Numbered from the stretch's first letter, positions 7,452-15,156 are shown. The stretch is 16,535 nucleotides of DNA from an uncultured Calothrix sp. (GCA_937884685.1 CAKZYM010000408.1:1-16535), one strand, 5' to 3'. Translations and numbers: made by a program. The notes: a model not told the origin generated them from the sequence alone.

Positions 7452-7474
7452 TCGCAAAATCAAAACTTTTGCGA
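7452..7474. other. Perfect 8-bp inverted repeat downstream of the small secreted-protein gene
   Basis: TCGCAAAA (7452-7459) and TTTTGCGA (7467-7474) are exact reverse complements around a 7-base loop, 66 bp after the small gene. No T-tract follows, so it is not a classic intrinsic terminator. It may be an operator or a 3' stem-loop. Confidence 0.4.
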
Positions 7475-7524
7475 GCTAAGCACTATTATTAACTAGTCAT
7501 CATAAGGTTCAAAAATATTATTAT

Positions 7525-7577
7525 CGGTTTGGTTGATAATGTTTTCTATTGCACAATTGAATGCATTTACCAAACCG
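7525..7577. promoter_or_regulatory. Inverted repeat CGGTTTGGT / ACCAAACCG upstream of the peptidase gene
   Basis: Perfect 9-bp arms at 7525-7533 and 7569-7577 are separated by 35 bp and end 27 bp before the peptidase start. The position suits an operator or a leader structure. No known regulator site was recognised. Confidence 0.35.
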
Positions 7578-7604
7578 TTACTATTTATAAGAAGTTAGAG
7601 ATAG

Positions 7605-9614
7605 ATGTTAGAGAAAAACTATCCAAGTATTGAAGAATTTATTGCTTTCCCAAAAATTTTTAACGTATGTATAAGCAAAGATGGTCAGAAAGTTGCTTAC
7701 CTTCAGCGCTCCACTAATTGGGATAAAAATAGTTTTCAATTTAATATTTGGATTTACGAAAATGGCAAAAATTATCCTTTGAACCAGCCTAATACAGATA
7801 GTTCGTCACCTAGCTGGTCAAATGATTCTCAAACTTTAGCTTATTTAGTCAAGACAAACGAAAGATATAATCGAAAACAGATTTTTATAAAAAGAAATAT
7901 AGATATTGCTGGAATCCAGGTTTCCCATGCACCGGACGGTGTAAGAAGTTTTAAATGGTCTAAGGATGGAAATGGTTTCTTCTTCCTTGCTAGAGAACCA
8001 GAACCAAAAAATATTAAAAAACGTCGTGAAATTTATGGTGATATTGAATATGTTGATAGTGAATATCGCTATCAGCATTTATTTTATTTAGATTTACAAA
8101 AAGGTATAGATAAAACTACAGCATGTTTTAATTTACCAAAAGATTTACGAGAAAAAAAAGACGATTCGGAAGAAAAAAACAAAGAAGAAGCAGATGAATT
8201 AGCAGTACAGCTAACTCAAGGTCAACTTAATGTTAATAGTTTTGATATCTCAGCAAAAGGAGATAAAATAATTTTTGCTGCGGCTCCATCACCTCGTGTG
8301 GAAGATTCACAATACACCAAGCTTTATTTATTAGACATTGAATCTCAAGAAGTTCAGAAATTAGATATTCCCCATCCTGGTAGAAAAGGTAGAATCCTTT
8401 TTTCTCCCGAAGGTACTAAAATTTGCTTTACTTTCGAGCGGGATAATATAATTTATCAAAATCGGCTTTTGGCAATCTTCAACTTAGAAACACAAACCAT
8501 TAGCTATCCTCAAATAGAAATAGATGAAGATATATATCCTTTACAGTGGATTGAAAATGGAATTGTCATTGATTGGCGAGATAAAACTAATAGCTGTATC
8601 GGTATAGTAAAAGAAAATGGTGAAATTGATAATCTAATCAAACAAGAAGATTGTTATATTCAATCCGCATCAATCAGCTTTGATGGACAAAATATTAGTT
8701 ATATAAAAGCTAGTTCAAAACAATATTTTGAAGTTTATTTAAATAATAATCAAATAACTAATTATTCTCACCTGCTAGAGAATTATCTTTATACAAGAAA
8801 AAAACTAATTCAATGGTCAAGTTCCGACGGTACAGAAATAGAAGGAATTCTTTGTACACCTCCAGATTTCGACCCAAAAATTAAATATCCACTGCTAGTT
8901 ATTGTACATGGAGGTCCGGTTAGTACATCATTAGCAATTTCCTTGGGAGACAACCTAATATATCCTGTTGAAAGCTTTATCGAAAAAGGATTTATTGTCC
9001 TAAAACCCAACTATAGAGGTAGTGCTGGATATGGAGAAGCATTTCGTTCTCTAAACTACCGGAACTGGGGTGTAGGTGACTATGACGATGTGATCTCGGG
9101 AGTAGATTTTTTAATCGCTCAAGGATATGTAGACCCTGAAAAAGTTGGAATTATGGGTTGGAGTCAGGGAGGTTATATTTCCGCATTTTGTTCCACTTAC
9201 AGCAATCGATTCAAAGCTATATCCGTAGGTGCTGGAATTAGTAACTGGGTCACTCACTACGTTGGTACAGATGCTGGTTTCGTGACTCGGGCTTATCTCG
9301 GAGATACTCCTTGGAACGATAAAGATATATACCAAAAAACTTCACCCATGAACTATATCAACTCAGCCCAGACCCCGACTTTGATTCAACATGGCGATCG
9401 CGACAAAAGAGTACCAGTATCAAACGCTTACGAACTGTATCGTGGATTGCAAGATGTAGGTGTAGAAACGAAATTAGTAATATTAAAAAATATCGCTCAC
9501 AGTCCATACAAACCCGGAATGTATCGAGCCATTATGAAGCAAAATTTAACTTGGTTTTGTCATCATCTTTTATCCGAAAATTTTGATAATTTTGATTTGT
9601 TAAATAAGGAATAG
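7605..9614 (+). CDS. S9 family serine peptidase (prolyl oligopeptidase / acylaminoacyl-peptidase type)
   Basis: This 669-residue enzyme has an N-terminal beta-propeller of WD40/TolB-like blades (for example ISKDGQKVAYLQ, WSNDSQTLAYL, FSPEGTKICFTF) up to about residue 400, then an alpha/beta-hydrolase domain. The catalytic residues are all present: S520 in GWSQGGY, D600 in HGDRDKRVP and H632 in NIAHSPYKPG. HGGP and NYRGSAGYG mark the oxyanion region. There is no signal peptide, so it should act in the cytoplasm on short peptides, where the propeller normally filters substrate size. A strongly acidic/basic insertion lies at about residues 181-203. The ATG at 7605 has only a weak AGAG upstream. 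It converges with the NACHT gene, and a heptamer array lies in the spacer. The exact substrate class cannot be told from sequence. Confidence 0.92.
   Translation: MLEKNYPSIEEFIAFPKIFNVCISKDGQKVAYLQRSTNWDKNSFQFNIWIYENGKNYPLNQPNTDSSSPSWSNDSQTLAYLVKTNERYNRKQIFIKRNIDIAGIQVSHAPDGVRSFKWSKDGNGFFFLAREPEPKNIKKRREIYGDIEYVDSEYRYQHLFYLDLQKGIDKTTACFNLPKDLREKKDDSEEKNKEEADELAVQLTQGQLNVNSFDISAKGDKIIFAAAPSPRVEDSQYTKLYLLDIESQEVQKLDIPHPGRKGRILFSPEGTKICFTFERDNIIYQNRLLAIFNLETQTISYPQIEIDEDIYPLQWIENGIVIDWRDKTNSCIGIVKENGEIDNLIKQEDCYIQSASISFDGQNISYIKASSKQYFEVYLNNNQITNYSHLLENYLYTRKKLIQWSSSDGTEIEGILCTPPDFDPKIKYPLLVIVHGGPVSTSLAISLGDNLIYPVESFIEKGFIVLKPNYRGSAGYGEAFRSLNYRNWGVGDYDDVISGVDFLIAQGYVDPEKVGIMGWSQGGYISAFCSTYSNRFKAISVGAGISNWVTHYVGTDAGFVTRAYLGDTPWNDKDIYQKTSPMNYINSAQTPTLIQHGDRDKRVPVSNAYELYRGLQDVGVETKLVILKNIAHSPYKPGMYRAIMKQNLTWFCHHLLSENFDNFDLLNKE
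9394..9401 (+). repeat. HIP1 octamer GCGATCGC
   Basis: This is the second HIP1 palindrome of the window. It lies in the codons just before the catalytic Asp of the S9 peptidase. Confidence 0.85.
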
Positions 9615-9644
9615 AATATTTGTTTCAAAAAGGGAATAGGGAGT

Positions 9645-9714
9645 AACAAGTAGCAAGTAGCAAGTAGCAAGTAGCAAGTAACAAGTAACAAGTAGCAAGT
9701 AGCAAGTAACAAGT
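9645..9714 (+). repeat. Heptamer array, ten units of ARCAAGT
   Basis: Ten consecutive 7-bp units alternate between AGCAAGT (six) and AACAAGT (four) over exactly 70 bp, starting 31 bp after the peptidase stop. The same unit type recurs at 13004-13031, where it is joined to the AGGAGTT type. Confidence 0.95.
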
Positions 9715-9739
9715 ATTAAAAAAATTACTTATTTATTAA

Positions 9740-9774
9740 CTCCTAATTCCTAATTCCTAATTCCTAACTCCTCA
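9740..9774 (-). repeat. Heptamer array overlapping the NACHT stop codon
   Basis: Five 7-bp units, written here on the + strand, are CTCCTAA, three TTCCTAA and CTCCTCA. The last unit (9768-9774) contains the TGA stop of the NACHT gene, so on the gene's own strand the array begins with the stop codon itself. Confidence 0.85.
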
Positions 9775-12700
9775 AAAATCCGTAGTTGTCAAAACAGTTT
9801 CATCTTCGGTATCATCATCAAAATAAGAAGGCATATTCGGTTCACCTTCAGCGCTTTCTATTTGACCGACTGAAGGATATTCGTTAGATGCAATCTCCGT
9901 TTTCTCTCCCGTATCCGTATCATCTGCTTGCGACTGATAGGAAAGCAAACGTTTAAGCTCCTCAAACTTATCTAAAGAAAATACAGCCCCATTTGCTACA
10001 GCAGTTTCTTTTTGAGACTCAGAAATAATAGCCTGAAATAAGCAAGCATTGGAAAGATTAACTAAATCAAGATTTACTCCTAAAAGGTTAGCACCTGTAA
10101 GATTAGCGCCCGTAAGTTTGGCATTAGTAAGATTAGCATTTGCTAAATTAGCACCTGTTAAATCAGCACCAGTAAGGTTTACATCTACAAGATTTCCTCC
10201 AGATAAACAAGCGTCTTTTAACTGGACATTTGCTAAATCTGTATTGGCAAAATTGACTCCAGATAACATACCTTCTGTTAAATCAGCTTTTACTAAATTG
10301 AGAAACGTCAAAGATTTTTCATTAATTCTTTGTCTTGTAATGTCTGGGTGAAAAACTGCTGTTTTTGCAATTAATCTTGTTAGTGCTTGAGGATGAGATT
10401 CTATTAAAGAAGATGGATTTCCGCAAGGTGAAAAAGTGCTTTTTGTTTCTCTATAGCAAGCACTAAGAAGTAAAAATATATTGATTCCGACAGCTGCATT
10501 TACCTGTTCTACATTTATCGGATTATCTAATTTTCTAAAATAAGACCAAGCTTTATGGGCTATTCCTTCATCTAACCAACGTCCACCACAGTAAGTGTAC
10601 CAGAAAGGTAGCAAGCGACTGCATAATAATTCAAAAGAGAATTCATGCTTTTGTTCTTGTCGTAATCCCTCAATTACAAGTTCTTCAATTTCTCTTGTGA
10701 GAATACCGTAGCCAAGTAAATGATATATATGTTCTGCAACACAGCATGGAGAATCTATGGAAAAAATTATTTCTCCATAAGTATTATGACTGCTTTTAGT
10801 TAAAGCTTTTAACTTATTTATAATCGATGCAGCACAAAGGTATTCCCCGAATTTAGAATGAGAGAATTTTGTTTTGGGAATTGGGAATTGGGCATTGGGC
10901 ATCGTAGAATTGATATATTCTTTTTCCCTTTTCCTATATATTCCTTTATTGAAATAAAATACTGGTAATTGATTAAAATCAGCTTTTGAGTTAATACTTT
11001 TTAAATTAATACTTTTCTTTCCTGAATGCAAAAATTGCAGTGCTACTGCTTGTAATCCCTCAATTAATTTTTGGGGATGGTGATTTTTGGTTAGTAAATT
11101 AATCGCTTCTGGGGTACGGTGAATGTGACCAGAAGCGGATGAAGCTAGTAATTTTTGACTAATACTGCGAACTGGATAACCAAATAACCATTGATTGAGA
11201 CGTTCGTAAATTTTCCACAACACCACAGCAGTATTTGTTATCTGAGGGTTGGTAGCAGATGCCAATATTTCATCATCAAGTAATTCGTCCCGATGCAATA
11301 CTGCTAGTAAATACAACATCAAAGGTTGACGGACTAAATCTGCAAGTAAAAAGTGAGATTTTTTAGAAAATGCCTTATTCTTCTTAAGAAACTTAAAGAA
11401 CTTTTGAGCAACTTTCATCGATTGAACTTTTGACCAATTCGCAAACCATTGCTTCCAGTCATGTTGTTCCCAAGGTTGAATTTTGATGCGCTGTAATTTT
11501 GATGGTGATTTACTAAAAATATCTTCTAGAGCTACACTTTGACTTGTCAAAATAATTTTATGTGAAAACTGCGATTGAAAATCAATTATTTGTTGTATAA
11601 AAATAGCAACCGACATCTTATTATCAGCGCAGTTAGGTAGTTCATTCAATCCATCAAGTATTAGTAAGCATTTAGTTTTAGAATCAGCTAGCCAAGAAGA
11701 TAAATCTACTTCAGAATTATCAAAAAAAGCAGATTGAAGTGTTTCTTGTAAATTATCACCTCTGCTAATATCGCTAAGACAAATATTTATAGGTATCCAC
11801 TCTGGATAAAGCTTTTGGGCTATTCGTGCGGCTAGTATTTGACAGAAACTAGTTTTACCATAACCAGATTCTGACTCGATTACAGTAATAGTTTCCAAAT
11901 CATCTAATTGCGAAACCACCCATTTCATCAAATCCACAGGCTCATGATTTCCTGTTAAAGGTACACCAGTAAGCGGGACGTATACATCTTTAAGAGAAAA
12001 AGATTCCATTAATAGCGGTTCGCCAAGCTTTGTTATTAAACTTGCGCGATAATTTTCCTTATAAATATTTAGATAATCGTCAGATTTATGGCGACTTACT
12101 GTCGAATTAAATTCGACATAATTTCCAAGCTCAAAAAACTTTTGTAACTGAGCCAAAGTGGTAGAATTTTCACTCACCACCATAATCAAATGTCCTAACA
12201 GTTTATTATTTAATCGCTGTATAATTAATTCTGCTTCTACTTCTAGAACCCTATTAGCAACCAACCAAGCTACAGCAGTCTGGCTAATTTGTTCTACAAA
12301 AGAAGAATACTCTACATTTAATAGCGCTTCTTCCGCTTGAACATCAGTTAATTTTTCTTCGCGCAGATTTTTTATTAAATCTTGTAAATACTCATCCCCA
12401 AAATGTTTTTCAGAAACATTCGCGAATAAAACACCTTTGTTCCCCTGTTGGTTTATTCCTTGCTGACCTAAAGGTAATAATTCTCTCTCCAACCAAACTC
12501 GGGAAAGACATTGTTCTTCAATCAAAACTTCTTCCAAAGCTTGTAAATAAGCAGCTTGAAAAGCCAACCAAGTAGCTTCATTACGATTAAAAGGCTTATT
12601 TCCTCCTAATAAACCTAAAATGCTCTTAGTCAATCTAGCAAAAATACCAACTTCATAAAAAGCAGACCCTAAAGGAACTTCCCAAACTTCTGCTAAAGTA

Positions 12701-12846
12701 CATATATCAAAAGGTAAGGGGCTTTTAACTTCCATATCCTGAATAATTCGCAAGCTGACACCCGTCATTTGTCCCTGCGAACACGCTTTTATATGACTTA
12801 TTTCGATATAATTTTCTACCAACCAATGCCGAATGCTCAAATTCAT
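9772..12846 (-). CDS. NACHT-type NTPase with C-terminal pentapeptide repeats (NLR-like)
   Basis: The 1024-residue protein has three parts. Residues 1 to about 260 form a mainly helical N-terminal region of unknown function. The NACHT-type STAND ATPase spans about 315-480, with a P-loop ESGYGKTS (K331, T332), in which Ser325 replaces the usual first Gly, and a Walker B LLILDGLNELP (D398, E402). Helical repeats follow, including the family motif FSHSKFGEYLCAA near 661-673. Residues about 845-937 are pentapeptide repeats of the A(D/N)LxG type, likely a right-handed beta-helix, and then an acidic tail. STAND proteins of this layout are ATP-driven switches in which the C-terminal repeats sense and the N-terminus acts. 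A role in phage defence or signalling is inferred only. No effector domain was recognised at the N-terminus. The gene is monocistronic, with no clear Shine-Dalgarno before ATG 12846. Confidence 0.88.
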   Translation of the reverse strand: MNLSIRHWLVENYIEISHIKACSQGQMTGVSLRIIQDMEVKSPLPFDICTLAEVWEVPLGSAFYEVGIFARLTKSILGLLGGNKPFNRNEATWLAFQAAYLQALEEVLIEEQCLSRVWLERELLPLGQQGINQQGNKGVLFANVSEKHFGDEYLQDLIKNLREEKLTDVQAEEALLNVEYSSFVEQISQTAVAWLVANRVLEVEAELIIQRLNNKLLGHLIMVVSENSTTLAQLQKFFELGNYVEFNSTVSRHKSDDYLNIYKENYRASLITKLGEPLLMESFSLKDVYVPLTGVPLTGNHEPVDLMKWVVSQLDDLETITVIESESGYGKTSFCQILAARIAQKLYPEWIPINICLSDISRGDNLQETLQSAFFDNSEVDLSSWLADSKTKCLLILDGLNELPNCADNKMSVAIFIQQIIDFQSQFSHKIILTSQSVALEDIFSKSPSKLQRIKIQPWEQHDWKQWFANWSKVQSMKVAQKFFKFLKKNKAFSKKSHFLLADLVRQPLMLYLLAVLHRDELLDDEILASATNPQITNTAVVLWKIYERLNQWLFGYPVRSISQKLLASSASGHIHRTPEAINLLTKNHHPQKLIEGLQAVALQFLHSGKKSINLKSINSKADFNQLPVFYFNKGIYRKREKEYINSTMPNAQFPIPKTKFSHSKFGEYLCAASIINKLKALTKSSHNTYGEIIFSIDSPCCVAEHIYHLLGYGILTREIEELVIEGLRQEQKHEFSFELLCSRLLPFWYTYCGGRWLDEGIAHKAWSYFRKLDNPINVEQVNAAVGINIFLLLSACYRETKSTFSPCGNPSSLIESHPQALTRLIAKTAVFHPDITRQRINEKSLTFLNLVKADLTEGMLSGVNFANTDLANVQLKDACLSGGNLVDVNLTGADLTGANLANANLTNAKLTGANLTGANLLGVNLDLVNLSNACLFQAIISESQKETAVANGAVFSLDKFEELKRLLSYQSQADDTDTGEKTEIASNEYPSVGQIESAEGEPNMPSYFDDDTEDETVLTTTDF
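10874..10902 (-). repeat. Heptamer repeat inside the NACHT coding region
   Basis: On the coding strand, about four units of the TGCCCAA/TTCCCAA type occur in frame and encode MPNAQFPIP at residues 649-657. The same unit forms the intergenic array at 1741-1789. It sits in a loop-like segment just before the conserved FSHSKFGEYLCAA motif, so it looks like a tolerated in-frame insertion. Confidence 0.85.
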
Positions 12847-12940
12847 TTAAATACTAAGTAAAGGTTGAATACGGTAATTGTTATTCATTTTAGGATTTAG
12901 ATTTTTAGATTGCGAAGAAAGAAATTAAAACCAACAGTTT

Positions 12941-13031
12941 AGGAGTTAAGAGTTATGAATATTGAGTATTTTGTTAGGAGTTAGGAGTTATGAGTTGTGA
13001 GTAGCAAGTAGCGAGTAGCGAGTAACAAGTA
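12941..13031 (+). repeat. Composite heptamer array, 13 units, joining the AGGAGTT and AGCAAGT families
   Basis: Thirteen 7-bp steps keep one register over 91 bp. Unit 1 and units 6-7 are AGGAGTT. Units 3-5 are degenerate. Unit 8 is ATGAGTT, unit 9 is GTGAGTA, unit 10 is GCAAGTA, units 11-12 are GCGAGTA and unit 13 is ACAAGTA. The two families seen separately elsewhere are therefore contiguous and in phase here. Confidence 0.85.
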
Positions 13032-13097
13032 GCCAGAACCATTAAATAAACTACTAATTTATTAATGTTGTCGTCTTCTTATCCATACTATTCCTTA

Positions 13098-13129
13098 ATT
13101 ATTACTCGTTACTCTCGACTCGCTACTCT
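13098..13129 (-). repeat. Inverted short heptamer block (GCGAGTA type)
   Basis: On the - strand this block reads as three to four units like GCGAGTC, GAGAGTA and ACGAGTA. It is the inverse orientation of the array at 13004-13031, from which it is separated by about 66 bp. Confidence 0.65.
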
Positions 13130-13194
13130 AAATAATATCTTCATCCCTTCTACCAAAAGGTGCATCAAAAAAACGTTCCAAACGTGGATTAACT

Positions 13195-14976
13195 ATGAGC
13201 GATAGCCCTCTAAAATTATTGTTAATTGATTCTGACCCCATTTTTAGATTGGGATTGCGTCAAACTCTCGAAGAATTTCCCGAATTGCAAATCGTAGCAG
13301 AAGCTGAAACCTACACTACAGCGCTGCAAATCTTAGCAGAATTGGCGCAACAAGACCCCAATCAGGTAAATTTGGTAGTTTTAGAACCAGATAATAATCG
13401 CTCCTCGAATCGTCAAGAACTTGGTTTACAACTAATTAGACAGTTGAAAACTCAGTACCCAAACTTGCCCATTTTGCTGCTTTGTCACATTCTCCAACCC
13501 GGAATGCTCTTAGCTTTAAAAGCAGAAGGAGTAAATGGTTATTGTCCTAAAGGTACTCCAATTTCCGAGTTAATTATTGCAATGCAACATACTGGAGGAG
13601 GAAACTCCTATTGGATTTACCAATCCCAACAATTAAGAGAATGGAATGGTGAAACATTAGAGGAAACATTGCTCCCCAAACGTAAATCTCAGAACTCTTT
13701 GATTTATAAATTACGCAATAATTTGCGTGAATCGGGAACCAGTTATATCAAACCTAACTTGACAGAAGTTACCAGACAACTGCAAATTCCCGGATTAACA
13801 GTACTAAACAAAGCTATTTTAGCTGGAAGACGACGAGAACTACTTGCAGCACAGTGGTTGCTCGATAATTTAGTAGATTCATTACCAGCACAAGATGAAA
13901 CTACTGCTAATCCTCTTATTCCTTCCCCAGAATTAGCATCACCCAAACTAGAAAGCAGTACTCTTACTGTCACCAACTCAGCGATTAAACCCCTTTCTCC
14001 ACCTTTACTCAGTCCCAGAGCTTTACAAGCAACCCTACTTGCATCTTGTATTAATAAACTTCAGTTCAACTTACAAAACGTAACTGATATTCCTTTAGAA
14101 ATAGATATTTTAAGAGAAGATAAAAAGCGAGAACTACTTTATTTATTACTGCAAAAATTTGCGGATTCCCTAGATGAATTGCGTACTTCTGGAGTCGAAG
14201 TAAACTTATTTAGTGATGTCAAAAATCAACTATTAGTAGATGTATGGGAAGCAGCTACTAAAGAATACTTTGGCAAATTTTCGCGAATAAAAATCGGCAA
14301 TATAGAAGTAGAAATTGTCAAAATATTGCTAGAAAATGAAGCAATAATCAAGACGGAAATTATTGAAAATATCCCTTTTATAAGCGAATTATTATCTTAC
14401 TTAATATTTCAAACAGAGCTATACATAGATAATACGCTTTATTCCCCAGGGAGCGAAGAAGCCAACGAACACGCTGCTATGATTCTGGAAAATATGCTGA
14501 TTCATATTGCTAATGCCGTCATACAGCCATTATTAAACAGACTAGCCGACGTAGAAGTTATCAAAAAAGATTATTATAACCGCGCATTAATTTCCACCAG
14601 AGAAATTGAGCGCTTCAGAAACGATTTATCGTGGAAATATCGCTGGCAAAATTACGTAGGAGAACCCCAAGAAATATTCGAGAGTCGTCACGAGCTACTT
14701 GTCCTTGCACCTCGCGGTATAGCCAAAGCTTTTGTATACGCACCCCGCAACAGCGAACTAGCTGAACTTGGAGGAATCCCGTTAGTAGTTACCTTATTAC
14801 TAGAATTGCGAGATGCAGCCACACCCCGCATACAATCCGTAGTATCCTTTCTAGGAAACGGTGTAGTTTTCGTCCTCACCCGAATAGTTGGTAGAGGAGT
14901 CGGTCTAGTAGTTCGTGGTGTTCTCCAAGGTATCGGTAACGCTTCATTACCCGAAAAGAAGAGGAATCGGGATTAG
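13195..14976 (+). CDS. Receiver-like domain fused to a Ycf55/DUF3685 region
   Basis: The 593-residue protein begins with a response-regulator receiver fold of the NarL type (residues about 6-135: LLLIDSDPIFRLGLRQTL, then LVVLEPD, ILLLCHI and GYCPKGTP). The acidic pair (D12, D14) and the conserved Lys (K119) are present, but the phospho-acceptor position is Glu (E64) and the conserved Thr/Ser is Cys (C97), so normal phosphorylation is unlikely. After a Ser/Pro-rich linker (about 225-275), the rest resembles the Ycf55/DUF3685 family of cyanobacteria and red-algal plastids, whose function is unknown. It has a charged helical section and a hydrophobic, Gly/Val-rich C-terminus (about 545-585) that could associate with membranes. 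There is no DNA-binding domain. It diverges from the NACHT gene. Its TAG stop lies inside a heptamer array. Confidence 0.82.
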   Translation: MSDSPLKLLLIDSDPIFRLGLRQTLEEFPELQIVAEAETYTTALQILAELAQQDPNQVNLVVLEPDNNRSSNRQELGLQLIRQLKTQYPNLPILLLCHILQPGMLLALKAEGVNGYCPKGTPISELIIAMQHTGGGNSYWIYQSQQLREWNGETLEETLLPKRKSQNSLIYKLRNNLRESGTSYIKPNLTEVTRQLQIPGLTVLNKAILAGRRRELLAAQWLLDNLVDSLPAQDETTANPLIPSPELASPKLESSTLTVTNSAIKPLSPPLLSPRALQATLLASCINKLQFNLQNVTDIPLEIDILREDKKRELLYLLLQKFADSLDELRTSGVEVNLFSDVKNQLLVDVWEAATKEYFGKFSRIKIGNIEVEIVKILLENEAIIKTEIIENIPFISELLSYLIFQTELYIDNTLYSPGSEEANEHAAMILENMLIHIANAVIQPLLNRLADVEVIKKDYYNRALISTREIERFRNDLSWKYRWQNYVGEPQEIFESRHELLVLAPRGIAKAFVYAPRNSELAELGGIPLVVTLLLELRDAATPRIQSVVSFLGNGVVFVLTRIVGRGVGLVVRGVLQGIGNASLPEKKRNRD

Positions 14977-15003
14977 GGAATTTTGGATTTTGGATTGAAG
15001 ATT
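14969..15003 (+). repeat. Heptamer array overlapping the stop of the receiver-DUF3685 gene
   Basis: Five 7-bp steps keep one register: GGGATTA, GGGAATT, two TTGGATT and GAAGATT. The gene's TAG stop (14974-14976) spans the first and second units. The GGGAATT and TTGGATT families meet here in phase. Confidence 0.75.
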
Positions 15004-15011
15004 AAAAATAC

Positions 15012-15147
15012 ACTGGTTCCCAGGCTATTAATCGTTCCAAGTCTCCGGCTTGGAATGCCATTTCAAGAGGCTCTGCCTCTAGTATTATATACACTACACT
15101 GAAGGCAGAGCCTCCAATACTGTATTCCTTGCCAGAGACAAGGAACA
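15012..15147. mobile_element. Triple-hairpin dispersed repeat (MITE-like) between convergent genes
   Basis: Three perfect stems are visible. TTCCAAG (15035-15041) pairs with CTTGGAA (15049-15055). GAGGCTCTGCCT (15067-15078) pairs with AGGCAGAGCCTC (15103-15114). TTCCTTG (15125-15131) pairs with CAAGGAA (15139-15145). The outer two hairpins have GGTTCC- and GGAAC-type edges (15014-15020 and 15142-15146). From memory, sequences of this style (a GAGGCTCTGCCTC core flanked by TTCC hairpins) are dispersed in Nostocales genomes. The element fills the 180-bp gap between convergent genes and may terminate both transcripts. Confidence 0.7.
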
Positions 15148-15156
15148 AGTTATCTC

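Larger units (their letters stand above)
12847..13194. other. 348-bp divergent spacer between NACHT and receiver-DUF3685 genes
   Basis: This spacer should hold both divergent promoters, but I see no convincing -10/-35 pair. It contains a 13-unit heptamer array (12941-13031), a 66-bp AT-rich stretch, and a shorter opposite-strand copy of the same repeat (13098-13129). The two repeat blocks are inverted relative to each other and could pair. Confidence 0.7.

Noticed and set aside
9615..9771. NACHT gene and S9 peptidase as a two-gene defence operon
   Set aside because: The genes converge tail to tail with a repeat array between them, so they cannot share a promoter; a functional link is not supported.
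10049..10351. A 100-codon ORF on the + strand
   Set aside because: It is antisense to the pentapeptide-repeat part of the NACHT gene; its Lys/Ala/Pro periodicity is only the mirror of those repeats.
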